Positions 49,100 through 61,349 of a stretch of DNA of 64,000 bases are shown one piece after another. The number at the start of each line of letters is the position of its first letter. Position 1 is the stretch's first letter. The notes beneath the pieces are model-generated. The model worked only from the letters and a program-made list of their open reading frames with translations, ran no database searches and had not been told where the DNA came from. The stretch covers positions 1-64,000 of the forward strand of contig JAQFVV010000943.1 of the NCBI GenBank assembly GCA_028023455.1. The letters are read 5' to 3'. Made by a program: the position numbers and the translations under genes. The DNA is from Epiperipatus broadwayi (taxonomy: Eukaryota > Onychophora > Udeonychophora > Euonychophora > Peripatidae).

Positions 49100-52000
49100 T
49101 TTTTTTTATAAATTTTAGCTGTAAGTAATAATAAACAACTTCGGATTAAACAAAATTTGTTTACACATGAAATTAGTTTTCATTCCTCATGTTAATTTGT
49201 AATTATCCCATAACAAATTATTCTTTAGTATCTTCTACTAACAGTCATAATTAAAAAGATAATGCATTAATAATAAAGTATGTATAAAAGTGATGTGATC
49301 AGATAAAAGTGAATAAATAAATACAAACGTGCTGCTCCTTATTATATATTGTACAAGTTAAATCTATATAAACTATGTTTTAAAACACATTTTTAATTTT
49401 TTCAAACATCAAATAAAGTATTTTCACTGTGATTATTTTTTTTTTTTTACCTATGCTTTTATATATATTTTCCTGAATGCAATGTCTCATCAAATCTTTT
49501 TTTTTAGTTGTTACTATATTTTATCATTTGTATATTCATTTCACAATTCATTCTAGGATTGTCATTAACAAGTGATATATGGCTATAAATTTGCATGTTT
49601 TCTTTATACACTATCATATTCTTTATCTCATTCATTTGTTTTCTTTTTGTTGTCTACAATACGTTTTTTTTTTATTCTCTACATATTCATTTTTAATATA
49701 TATAATTATAATTAATGACAATTTTCATATTCTACTTTACACAATGCCAACAAAATATTTTCTATAAATACTTTTATTTTTTTAGAGTTTCAACTGTCCA
49801 GACATAGTAGTCTTCAGAGCTATAAAAATGTACATATATATATATTACTAAATACAAACAAAATATTTTATTATAATTTTATCTAAATATGTACAATTTA
49901 TATATTAATCACACTTGTACAAATATTCATATACTTTATATATATATGCAATTTAAAATTATTTTTATTATTTTATTAAATATTTATAATGTACTTTAAT
50001 TTTTATGTATGCTTTTATATATAATTTATTTTGTTTTTATATTTTCTATGTATTTAAATATTAATTAAATTAAATTATTCAATTAAATCCTTCATAATTT
50101 AAATGTATGTAAAGTATGCATTACAGGTTATATATATATATTAAATAATTACCTTCTCTTTGCTGTAAATTTCGCAATCTGACTTTTTTTATTTAAAAAT
50201 ATTTCTATTATATTTCTTGCTTATTCAATCTTTAATTTATTTTCATTTTATTATATTAGTAAAAGTTTTAAACCCAAATCTTTGTTAAAACATGGGTTGT
50301 TTTTTGATTAATATATAACTTTTTTTTAAAAAAAAAGTGAGAAAATTTAAAAAACTACCTTAATTAAAACAATGATGTAATGTACAAGTCATTACAAGTT
50401 AATCTAAAAAGTAAAAAAGTCTTAAATGCATTGAGCCAGCTTTTGTTAGTATTACATAATTGTATAAAAAACACTATATATTATTGAGAATTATATATTA
50501 TTGAGAATTAAAACAATGATCCAAGTATAAATAAAAATTTAGGTTTGAAACTTTATTAATGTACTCAAAATACTATATATTTAAAATAAAATAAATAAGA
50601 AAAATAATAATAAACACTGAAAGATATTTTATATAGAGTATAAACATTTAAATTTTTTTTTAAAAAAATATCAATTGATGTTTTCTACTAAGAGAAAGTA
50701 ATAATTTAAAACATAAAGTAAAAATTAAGTAATACTGATTTAAATACATAAATTAGAATTTTATAGGGTTTAACTTAATTAAATTAATAACTATATATAT
50801 ATAGTTGCCTCTCAAAAGGTGACCAAACAACCATAAAGTAAAGTGTAGGTCTAAACACAGGTCTAAATCTGTACAAGAATTTTAATGCATTAAATAAACA
50901 TACAGCATAAAGTGGATCTTCTTATAAGCTAAATGTGCAATAACTAAAGAAATTCTTTCATTGACTCATCACATGGTAATTAATACATTATTTTACAAAG
51001 TGTGGATTAATTGATAATTCATTGTTACCTTCATTCTACAATCAACATTAGTAACCATAATCTCAAGTTCTTAAATATTAAATAATTCAGTTGTAAAGAA
51101 TTTAACTTTGCCAAAATAATCAAAGATAATAAGAAAATCTAGGTTCTTTTAATAAACTAGCAGTATAATAGCATTGAGACTCTTATTTTCTTAACAACAT
51201 ATCAACCCTTTTTTATAATGAATTACAGGTTTATCAAAAAGATGGGTTTAAGCATCATATCGACTAATAAAGATTAACTCTTATTTTTGGTTCTTATATC
51301 ATTAACTAAATAAAATGAAGTGTTCTTAAATTTTAAAATAACTATTTAATATGAACTTATCTTATGTGATGCAGTACATAAAAGGGGACATTTTGTTGTA
51401 GCAAACACATCACTAAGTAAAGTAATCTCAAATAAATGTAATTGCATATGTAATGGACTGCATGAATTGTATGTAATATGTAATTTTGTATACACTTGAA
51501 ACACTTACTATTTAAATGGATTTTCTGACATATGGATGTGACAAGTGGTAATGAACACAGAAATGTGATTAAAGAATAACACAAATATTTATTACAAAGG
51601 CTAAATATATTTTCTTTTAATTTACAATTTAACAAAAAGAATAGATAACTTATTTACTACAATTTACAACAAAGATAAGTAAAAATACTTTTACATCCAT
51701 GAATATATAAGTTTGATATAATGCACATATAATATATACCATGTCTGTGGCACATTTATATTATAAAAATTAATAAATAAAGATAAACCTCCTACAGTTA
51801 GAATTTAATAATCAGTGATAAATACTAACGTTAATTAGCACATCTGAAAATACTAATAATATAATTGTAGCTAGTATTATAATAAAATATATTTACATTG
51901 AAATTTCTTAATATATAATTATAATTTAAATAATGTAATATAAAGAAATGTGTTGTATTAGTCTTAGATAGACAAAGTTTATGGAGTAAATGAATATAAA

Positions 52001-53470
52001 CTCAATACTTTACTCAATACACAGTCGTTTGAAAATATATAATAAAAAATAGGAAATATAATCACACAAATGCGTTTTATAATACACAAATTTGAATACC
52101 TAAATATTTATGGGTGATGATGATGAGTAAACAAGCCTACACTAATGTGAGCAGAAACATACCAATTCAATGCTTCATGTATAAGTGTCCCTTTAGTATT
52201 TGCTACTAACATATGGCAAGGTCTAACAAAATGAGAAGTCGTCAATATAGTTGTCACAATAAATACATTATTATAAATACAAATATTAATTATGAAAAGA
52301 GTGACATAAAGATAACAATTAAATAACATACCTTAAGCCACATCTACTCATATTTATTACATATATAGCAAAAGTATAATAAAAATACTAATACAAACAT
52401 ATGCATGAAAGATAAATGAGTAGTTAATTTTAAATTTATATTGGTAATATTAGAAATTATACACCAATCCAATGTGAAATATATAATATATATCAAAGTA
52501 GTGATTCTATTCTTATAGATGTTTATAAAACATAGATAAATTCCAACCTGTGATTTCTTAAATACTATAAGCATAAATGCAATCATTTATATACACCATT
52601 CTTAAATGCATGGTTATATCTGTTAGACATACCTGAATAAATAATAAAATAAATTGAGATTGACAAATACTAAATGCACATAACATTTCAAACACTGCAA
52701 TAGTAAAATATAAACGACAAAAACAATTCTAAGTGGTATTTTCCTTTTTTTTTATTAAGAGAAATTGATATTACATGCTATTATAGTATAATGTAAATTG
52801 TTTGTTTCGTTACACTATGGTTTCAGATGTAAATCATTCAGCTTTAACATATTTACTTTTATGTATGCAGTTGGTTCTCCAGCAGATTTAGTGATAGACT
52901 TTTTTATTTGAAGTTTCTCCAAGTGGCATTTACTCTTTCCTTCTGAATTTTTTTTTTTCCAAATTGCAAGTTTGATCTTTTCAATGATCATTTATGCTGA
53001 TTCTCATTTAAAAGCACATTTCAAGGATGATTCGAAATGATCACATATACATCCTTCCTAGGAGATTGGAGGTTTTTCATAATAATGAATTTGCATTGAT
53101 AAAATAATACAACAGGATGGTGATTTTCATTGAAATATAAAAAAATCATATTGAATTTATAAAAGATGGAGTCTCTTTATTGGCATATTACAACTTTGTC
53201 AAGATTAAAGTGATTGTTTAAATTAAAAAACAAATTGGATATATCTCACAATGAAAATATATATTAAAGTTGCATCCGAACAAAAGGGTTCTATACTTTA
53301 TATAGGCAGACTACAGTTATGATAAATAAGTTATAAATGACTAATATTAATGTGTTATATTAAATAGGTTGCAAAATTATGACAAGTTCATTATAAACTA
53401 ATATAACAGCATTGTATATTTAGCTTATTGGCTTATTAATATTACAGTTTATAAAAACTTCATGCTATAT
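49100..53470. other. Gene-free AT-rich stretch
   Basis: Long stretch with several phenylalanine/isoleucine-rich short frames (49579-49767, 51357-51635, 52108-52586) that look like chance openings in AT-rich DNA. No domain, RNA or repeat recognised. Confidence 0.55.
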
Positions 53471-53476
53471 AAAATG

Positions 53477-54359
53477 CACCTGGGTCTCATTTTATGCAGA
53501 TTATTTTAATGCAATTTTGAAGTTATGTGATTCATGTTTCTTCTTAATATCTTTAATATTTCACTATATTTATTAGATATCAAGAATTTAAATTATTAAT
53601 AACTTATTTTGACTTAAGATACTTTTTTTTTTCAAAAATATAACGTTATTTTAACAGCTAACATGAATATGGCCTAAAGCTATATTTAGAATCTTAGCTT
53701 TCATATAAATAACCTATTTATACTACTGAGTAAATAATAATAATAATAGATTTATATGTACGTATAAAAATATCGCAATAAATATTCAAAAAATTTAAAC
53801 TTTTAAAATGTATTTTGTAAAATATTAACAGAAATAAATATTTTTTTAGATTTTTAAAATAAATAATAATGAAGATTTTATTGATTTTATAAACTGAAAA
53901 TAATCTTTCTAATGATAATCTTTTTGTTTTGATTGCAATCTCAGTTTTTTTAAAGTAGAAATAGCACAAGACTGAAAGTGGCACTAGTACATCACATCAC
54001 AAATCTGATGTCTTACCAGTTCACAAACAAAGGCATATTGTCAAATAGCATTAATTATTAAAATATGTATGAAAAAATGTAAAATTAAATACTGTAGTTA
54101 ATAAAAAAAGTAAAAAAAGTTTGTCTTGTATTAATTTTTTTCAAATATTTGAAATTTTTTATTAGTCATACTTTATTTCCTTATATTTTAATGCGAATTT
54201 TAAAGTAATTTTTTCTTGTTGCTTTGCTTTTATGCTGATTTCTGAAAATTAGGAGAACCTATCCCCCATTTTTCAAGGTAAGTTAAGTTTATTTTGTGCA
54301 ATTTCTTTTGTGCATGTTTTCTGAAGAATCTATCTACCGCATAAAATGAGACCCAGGTG
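53477..54359. mobile_element. pogo/Tigger-like element, copy B (non-coding)
   Basis: Termini CACCTGGGTCTCATTTTATGC (53477) and GCATAAAATGAGACCCAGGTG (54339-54359), the same as copy A, with TA after the right end and TG before the left. At 883 bp it lacks even the C-terminal coding remnant of copy A, but its last 350 bp align with the end of copy A, including a GTTTGTCTTGTAT-like block. Confidence 0.8.
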
Positions 54360-54660
54360 TAAATGTCTTATAAACTAATATGTATATTCAAATGTAATTA
54401 TTTTCCAAAATAAGATATTATGAAATGGAGCATACATCTAAATACAATGTAAAACAACCAATATATAATAAATATAAATCTTTAATTATATTTTACAATG
54501 ACCAATAAAAACCTTGGCCATATATTAATCAAGTAAAATCAATATAGTTCATGGAAGAATAATGCAATAAGCTTTTAATTTCAGATAAAATATTGTGACA
54601 AGACTGAATAGAATTGAAAAAATTTGCAATATAATAATACATATAATATGCTGAATTGCA

Positions 54661-54803
54661 TCACCAATGTTTCAGCTCCTGTCTCCACAAAAAAGTTGCT
54701 TTATTTTCCTCCATTTGTAAAAATTTAGAAAGTAAAACAGCACAACTTGGAAGAGATTGTTTGCTGAGATAAGTTGTTTTAGCAGCACATATTATCTTGT
54801 CCT
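54661..54803 (-). other. Candidate terminal exon (unidentified protein)
   Basis: On the minus strand a strong acceptor (TTTTAACTGTTTCAG, AG at 54805-54804) leads into a frame reading EDKIICAAKTTYLSKQSL, then PSCAVLLSKFLQMEEN and KATFLWRQELKHW, stopping at 54663-54661. The frame also stays open upstream to an ATG at 54850-54852. Amino-acid use is more balanced than in chance frames nearby. I do not recognise the family. It could be the last exon of a gene extending right, or a retroposed fragment. Confidence 0.3.
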
Positions 54804-54859
54804 CTGAAACAGTTAAAACATAATTAACTTGGTTGTAGAATTCAGCAAGCAAAATAATA

Positions 54860-55570
54860 TTAGTAATATTAGTATGTCCAATTTATAGTGATGGTGAATA
54901 AGGGACCATAAAGCTTTCAAAAGTACTCCTTTTATACTCATTTTTGATTAACATGGGATTCCAATTAGAATAATTACCAGAAAAGGGTTGACTACATTTG
55001 ACAGGATTTAAGAACATTTGCACTGGAAATGATTTACACATAATTTAAAGAAATACAAAAAAAATGATCTTTTGTAGTAAAATATATATATATAAATCTT
55101 TTTTTAATATAATTATTTGTTCCTTGAAACATTTGAAATTAAAGCTTTCTAATTTTGAATAATATAAAAAAAGAAAAAAAAAACTTTTATTTACTTAATA
55201 TGAGGTTAATAACACATAAATTATTGAAAATTCGGTTTAATTTCTCAAAATCAGGGTTTGGAAAAGTGCAATCATACATCTTTAAATACATAAAACAGAA
55301 CAATTAAGTTACTTAATTAAGTTAATATAGATATATCAACTAATCTTTTAGAATTATGATAAAAATTTTTTTTTACATACTAGATCATACCTATATTTAA
55401 TTTTCATGCAAAATAAATGGTCACAATATATATATAATAACTAAAATAATAGGTGTGCTAATAGCTTTAACAAGTTTTATTAATAAATGCCACAGGTTAA
55501 GTCACGTGATGTATGACTTTATTTTATTTTCTATATATATAATATTTAATGTTTTCACAGTTGTATGATG
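54860..55570. other. Gene-free AT-rich stretch
   Basis: No gene or element recognised before the palindrome at 55.57 kb. Confidence 0.5.
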
Positions 55571-55574
55571 TAGA

Positions 55575-56000
55575 TAAATTATAACTTTTTAGGCTGTACC
55601 ATGTATTATTTTCCATTAAACAGCGATATTTTGACGGACTAGCATCCACCATTATCAACGTTAAGTTTTGAAAGAAAAATTGTTAGATCTCAACTTGAAG
55701 TAGTTTAGTATTCACAATATGAGGCTTATCAAAATGTTTATTTCCCTCATCTAACATTAACTTAAAATTAATAAGTGAAAATACTGAGGGAAATAAACAT
55801 TTTGATAAGCCTCATATTGTGAATGCTGAACTACTTCAAGTTGAATCTCATTTCTCATCTCACACACAGTCACATTATTATTTGAGATCTAACAATTTTT
55901 CTTTCAAAAGTTAACCTTGATAATGGCGGTTGCTAGTCTATCGAAATATCAGTGTTTAATGGAAAATAATACACGGTATAGCCCCAAAAGTTATAATTTA
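55575..56000. mobile_element. Palindrome made of two Penelope-like 3' ends (family P5)
   Basis: Arms of about 185-215 bp (left to about 55760, right from about 55786). Each matches the 3' region of Penelope-like relic 2 at 16.66-16.92 kb: TTTATTTCCCTCA, CACAATATGAGGCTTATCAAA, AGTTTTGAAAGAAAAAT and the ATATTTTGACGGACTAGCA-like block. The right arm, read plus, has TTGATAATGGCGG followed by a TCGAAATATC block. It is an inverted dimer of the non-coding 3' end, without the GIY-YIG frame. Confidence 0.85.
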
Positions 56001-56816
56001 TATATATAATATACACATAACCCTAAACGACAAATTGGGAGAATTAATATATAATTACACTTAAAATGTATATAAAAGATAATAAATGATACCTTATAAA
56101 TATAAATAAAACAATAAAATATAACTTTAATATGCATAAATTTTAAGATGAATAATTATGTTATATGAATATTTTGCTTTTAATGTGAATGATATAGAAA
56201 CAATTCTTATTACAGACAAAATTTATCAGGAAAACAAAATCATATATATGTTTGACACTTTATAAACGAATGGTATTATTACTATTACCCCCCCCCCCCA
56301 ATAAAGAAAGCAACAAACTACTCCCATTATAATATACATTGCTTATATTATAGGAACTACATATGAATTGGATGATTAATACTTTGGCATTCTCTGTGCA
56401 TTGCTTACCGTATCAAATTTGCACAAAACTTTACTCCCTATTTGCAACCTTCACAATGCTTCATCTAAACATGATAATTTGATGCTGAGAAAAAATGTTA
56501 CATTCTGGAGCATAAGTTATCTGGATTGATTACAGTTTGGGTTTTTGCAGGTCTTAAACCATGCATTCTAGAATAATAAAGTATTTTTACTATTTATTTT
56601 TATAATGTTTTTTTTTAAAATTACCTTGTTTTTTCAATTGCCTGAATATCTCCCATTCTGTAAAATCATGTTACATTAAATTATTTTAAATATCATACAA
56701 TAATCTGTATTCATATATCCATATATATTATAGCAGTCAGAACAAATGAGAAATAAGGAATGGGTAAAAAACATCAACACCAATCAATTTTGTTTGGGTA
56801 TTATACATAAAGTATT
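56001..56816. other. Gene-free stretch with (C)12
   Basis: A run of 12 C at 56288-56299 stands out in AT-rich DNA. No gene recognised. Confidence 0.6.
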
Positions 56817-56927
56817 AAAAAAATATTAACTTAAAAGTGAAGTTAAAAAAGAGAAGTTATAAATAAATATAATAAAAATAAGCTAAACTTCTCTTTTTTA
56901 ACTTCACTTTTAAGTTAATATTTTTTT
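56817..56927. repeat. Perfect 42-bp hairpin
   Basis: Left arm 56817-56858 and right arm 56886-56927 are exact reverse complements over 42 bases, with a 27-base AT-only-like loop. It could be a very short MITE, a fold-back artefact or a precursor of small RNA. The perfect pairing argues for recent origin. Confidence 0.9.
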
Positions 56928-56929
56928 AT

Positions 56930-58490
56930 TTATATTTTACGGGAAGTAATTTATTTTATAAAGTATTAGTAAATATAGAGCAAGATAATACTAAATATCA
57001 TAAGATTTTGCTTTTATGTTATTAGTATAATAATTTTAAATCTTATCTAGTATTAATTTTATTACTGAATTCTTTAAAATATTTGCTTCATGTATTCACT
57101 TTTATGATAAGAATTAGAATTATTTTGGAGCTATCAAATCTCTTACCTCATTGAAATATTTGTATCTTGGACCCTTTCATTGTTCAATTACTGAATAACT
57201 ATATATCCTCTTAAATAAACATATATGTAAATTTCTTAAATATAAAAATCACCAGACTAGAACAATAAGAATATTTATATTTCTAAATTGGCTTTGTGTC
57301 ATGATTATTATATCATCTAGTTTTCTCCAGCATCAATCAAAATACTTCCTATCTTTTATTGCATTACACATCATTTCCTAATTTATACATGCTAAATCAG
57401 AATAAGATAATTCTCTTCTGACTGAGATTATGCTTACTATCATTTTATTAGGAAAATATACTTTCAAGTCTAAATTAATAACAATAACAAATAATTTACA
57501 AAATCACATTTTTATTTAAATTTCAAATGTAATCACATTTATAAAAGCAATATTCAGTGAATTAATGATAAATCTATTGTACATCCTTACTGAAAAAAAA
57601 TCTTAATATAAAAAAGAACTTTGCTAATTGCTCAACAAGCTTTTGATAAATGCTTAGCAAGAGGCAGCATTTTAAAGATCTCTATCAGAAATCACACCCA
57701 AATTCCAGACTAATGGTTTCATGTTTTGGCACTCCTCAGTGAGGTGTTAGGGTAGTTTCACACACTAGATCTAAAAATACCAACCCAAATACCACATTTA
57801 TCTAAGAGTTAACCATTAAGTAGAAAATGTGAAATTTTCAGACACTTAAATGTCTTCAAACTCAACTATCTAACTCAAATAGCTATATGGAGCTGAGAGA
57901 TTCAGACAAACCATATATTAGTAGTCTTAGCAATATAACATCACTTAAGACAAAAGCAAATCTATAAATAGTCCATAAAAATAGAGTCATATATCACATG
58001 ACACTTTCTTTTTTTAAGCTTGTAAAATATAATTAAAGAGTTTTTCTAATTGCTCATGTTTATATTTTCTCTAAAAATGTTAAGTGTTTAAGACTGTTGC
58101 CTTCTACCTTTATAATATTGTACTAAATTATTAAAATATAATTTCAAAAAGCTGTATTGAACAATAAGTTTACAAAAACAGTATTTAGTACCACATACAT
58201 AGGATAGAGTAAGAAAAGACTGAGATTTTAGACAAAAGAAAATATGTGGTTTACATTATAGATGATAAAAAATACATATCTATGTGTAACAGAAAAAAAT
58301 ACAGTCTTGAAAGCAGCTTAACAGTTCCTAATTGCTGCACCAGCATTACATCATTGCATTAATGCCTTTTTTGCTTTTAATACTTAGTTATCATTTTATA
58401 ATAGGGAGTCATGTCATAAATTTGAGATAAGTCACATTAGTGACCATGGGTCAGAATAAATGTTAGTTGGTGGAATTTTTTCATCCCTTA
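56930..58490. other. Gene-free stretch
   Basis: No gene recognised. The region 57640-57960 is a little richer in GC, but all frames are interrupted. Confidence 0.5.
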
Positions 58491-58539
58491 TGCATATAAT
58501 ATCCATTTTGTTTCTAAATATATTGTGCCACTACACTTT

Positions 58540-58805
58540 GACACTGTCCACAATTTTACAATGATTATGAAAATATAGGGACAGATTAGGGCATCACTAG
58601 GTATAAACCTGAGTTTGGGAAAAGATAGGGGAATTTAGATATAAAGGCTATAGAGTTGACAAAGATCATGTTGTGGAAATGGGATGGAGCATAATATGGG
58701 AAAATTTAGAGTGGAAGATAAAGTGGCTAACAGGTTTCTCTGGGCATAGTTGCTGAGAGATTCCTGACTCGGTTAAGAAGAAGTCACAGTGCATCACATC
58801 ACATC
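58540..58805 (+). mobile_element. LINE 3' end, second family, copy B
   Basis: It matches 38160-38398: blocks GTGGCTAACAGGTTTCTCTG, GGGCATAGTTGCTGAGAGAT and a TTCCTGACTC block, then a tail of CATCACATCACATCA. Only the last roughly 250 bp are present, the usual outcome of 5' truncation. Confidence 0.7.
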
Positions 58806-58809
58806 AACC

Positions 58810-59129
58810 AGATTGTGAAGAACATTCAGCAATCATGGTGAATATTTATTTATGTATGACAATCACCAAATATATTTTAAGATATAATCGTTTTTGGACT
58901 AATTTGAATCAAATGGATATTAAGTTAATAAAGTAATAATTAAATTCAAACAAAATACTCAAGTATGGTTATTAACATTTATTATATTCTCACTTTTAAT
59001 ACTTTTCAACTTCCCTTTATTGAAACATTCAAAGATAGCTCAAATATTTTAATAAAAAAAAAAAACAAATACAAACTTAAATTTTAACTCAATTCCTTTT
59101 TTATTTTAAATACTACTCATTATTAATGT
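58810..59129. other. AT-rich spacer
   Basis: No gene or element recognised. Confidence 0.5.
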
Positions 59130-59522
59130 TTTATAGCTTTTATGAGGTAACACACAAATCTGATTTCTTATCAGTTCTCAAACATATCCGCATATTGTCA
59201 AATAATGATGATTAAAATATGTTGGAAAAAATGTAAAAGAAATTACACATAAAAACATATTGTTTTGAATAAAATTAAATAGTTAATAAAAAAAGTAAAA
59301 AAAGTTTGTCTTATATCAATTTTTTTATTAGTCATACTTTATTTTCTTATTTTTTTATGTGAATTTTAAAGTATTTTTATGTTGTTGCTTTGCTTTTATG
59401 CAATTTTAAAAAATTATAGAACATATCCCACATTTTTCAATGTATGTTAAGTCTATTTGTGTGATTTCTTTTATGTGTGTTCTTTGTGGAACCTATCTAC
59501 CACATATAATAAGATCCAGATA
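59130..59522 (+). mobile_element. pogo/Tigger-like element, copy C (right end only, degraded)
   Basis: It aligns with the last 390 bp of copies A and B, ending in a mutated terminus (CACATATAATAAGATCCAGA instead of the GAGACCCAGG form). The left end is missing. Confidence 0.7.
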
Positions 59523-59529
59523 TATGTTA

Positions 59530-60200
59530 AAGATTGTTTTAATTTCAACAGAGCAATAATTTATCTATCCAGATTGTACTGCTAAAATGAATATTATTGT
59601 ATAATAAAATAAATATGTTACTAAATTATTTTTTTCCTGTGCAAAATTAATATTTAATTGTTACTGAACTTTAATATACCAGATCTATTTTTAATTTGTC
59701 TAAAATATTCTATACAAGTGTTTATTAATGACAAAGCTATCAGCTACAAGTCTTTTGACTCTCTGAATCTTACTGTTTTATTTAGGCCAGATTTTATTTT
59801 TAAATATAATTTATGCCCATGTCACTGATGTATAACAGCATCAAATATAAAGCATATTGCTTGGGAAAAATATGAAGAGAAGTATATACCTGTATAGTTT
59901 TCATACAATAATTTCTTATAATAAAATATCTGCATAAATCAAAATTAAATGGTTCATGTAGTTCTGGAAACTCTGAAATGAATGAAACTCTAACTCATGA
60001 ATCAGATTCTTCTTGATCAAGTACAAGTGGTATAGAATTTAGAAAGAGCAATCTAACCTTTTATTCAGATATTGGCTTGTTTTGCATCTGATTAATGAGT
60101 TAAAGATTGATTCATTCTAAAGTACCTTTTTTATTATATGCAATTATTGTGTGAAAACTATTAATCATTATTTAGCAGAACATGTAATGCCAGCTTTTAG
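59530..60200. other. Gene-free stretch
   Basis: No gene or element recognised. Confidence 0.5.
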
Positions 60201-60323
60201 AAACTACAGATTAAATATCAAGCATTGATGACCTAGTGGTTAGCATAGCTGCTTTCCAAGTAGCTGACCTGGGTTTGTTTCCAGTCAATGCTTTGACATA
60301 TATAAAAAAAACTACAGATTAAA
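60201..60323 (+). mobile_element. tRNA-Gly-derived mini-SINE, copy 1, with 15-bp TSD
   Basis: A tRNA-like body (60222-60291) folds with a perfect 7-bp acceptor stem (GCATTGA with TCAATGC) and an anticodon loop TTTCCAA (anticodon TCC, glycine). It is followed by a short tail (TTTGACATATATAAA). The whole is flanked by an exact 15-bp duplication AAACTACAGATTAAA (60201-60215 and 60309-60323). The T-arm reads GGGTTTG rather than a canonical B box, so it is probably not a working tRNA gene. Confidence 0.88.
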
Positions 60324-60837
60324 CCCAATACATAATTTGATAACTTTTATTTTTTAAAATAAGTCCCATTAAAATCTTTTATAAATCTATGAATAGGTAA
60401 ACTACACAAGAAAATATATTTTACATTAAGTAATAATAAAAAAAAGAGCTTTCATTCAACACAAACACTAAAAAATATAATGTTTTCCCAAAAAAAAATC
60501 ATTTATATCAATGAGTGAATCCCATTGTCACAAACCCAACTTACATAAATGGATTCTTTATGAGTGCAATCTTGATTCTTAGTGATAGAGTCATTCTGTC
60601 AAGTGATATTAATAGGCACGAATTTCAAATCATATCAGATGTAAATGCAACCTTTACTAATAGAGATAATATTTAATAATTAATAGAAACTGGGTTTACA
60701 TTTGGGCATTAATTTAAAACTTATCCTTATTAATTTGAATTATCAGAGTAATCATTTCTATAAAAAGCAAGATTGTCACTGTAAATAATGTCATTATTTC
60801 AGTGCGTAAACATGAATTTTTTTAAAAAAAGTTACTC

Positions 60838-60971
60838 AAGTATTATTTATGGAGTCAAGCATTGGTGGTCCAGAGGTCAGCGATGGCTGCTTTACAATCA
60901 GTTGTCCCGGGTTAGCGGGTTCGCTTCCCGGCTGATGCTATGACACATGAAAATAAAGTATTATTTATGGA
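60838..60971 (+). mobile_element. tRNA-Gly-derived mini-SINE, copy 2, with 16-bp TSD
   Basis: The tRNA-like body (60859-60938) has acceptor strands GCATTGG and CTGATGC (with G-T pairs), an altered anticodon loop TTTACAA and an expanded T-arm (GTTAGCGGGTTCGCTTCC). It shares the TCAAGCATTG leader and a TGACACATGAAAATAA tail with copy 1. It is flanked by an exact 16-bp duplication AAGTATTATTTATGGA (60838-60853 and 60956-60971). Confidence 0.88.
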
Positions 60972-61184
60972 TATTTGGAGTTTTTTATAATTATTAACAT
61001 TTATAAATAAAATTTTATTAAAAAGTAAACCAAATTTTATTTTTTAATAGATTATCTATTGATTATTACGATGATAATATTTTAAAAGTAAATATATGTT
61101 GGATTATTATTATCATCTAATAATATTACACATTGAATATCTTGGTAAAAATTCAACTTCCCAAATACATTCGACTGTTAAAAA

Positions 61185-61345
61185 AGTACACGGTTTAGTA
61201 TAAAACGCAACGTTTTTAGTGATATTATTATCCAGTCTTCTTCAGGTGTTGCTGGACTGATTAGTGACAGCACAAAAATCATTCAGTTTTATGAATATTA
61301 AATTTAAGGTAATGCTCTAACCAACTAAGCTATTGGAATTTGGGT
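61185..61345 (-). mobile_element. Decayed SINE-like element with tRNA-like head
   Basis: The minus strand begins with ATAGCTTAGTTGGTTAGAGC, a strong tRNA A-box and D-arm match. No B box follows; the sequence leads into CCTGAAGAAGACTGG, then an ACGTTGCGTTTTATAC block that resembles the 3' ends of Penelope-like and related retroelements. It may be a composite of a tRNA head and a retroelement tail, or a coincidence of two old fragments. Confidence 0.5.
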
Positions 61346-61349
61346 AGAG

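Noticed and set aside
60222-60291. Functional tRNA-Gly(TCC) gene
   Set aside because: The acceptor stem and anticodon loop are good, but the B box is mutated and perfect target duplications show it is a retroposed SINE copy.
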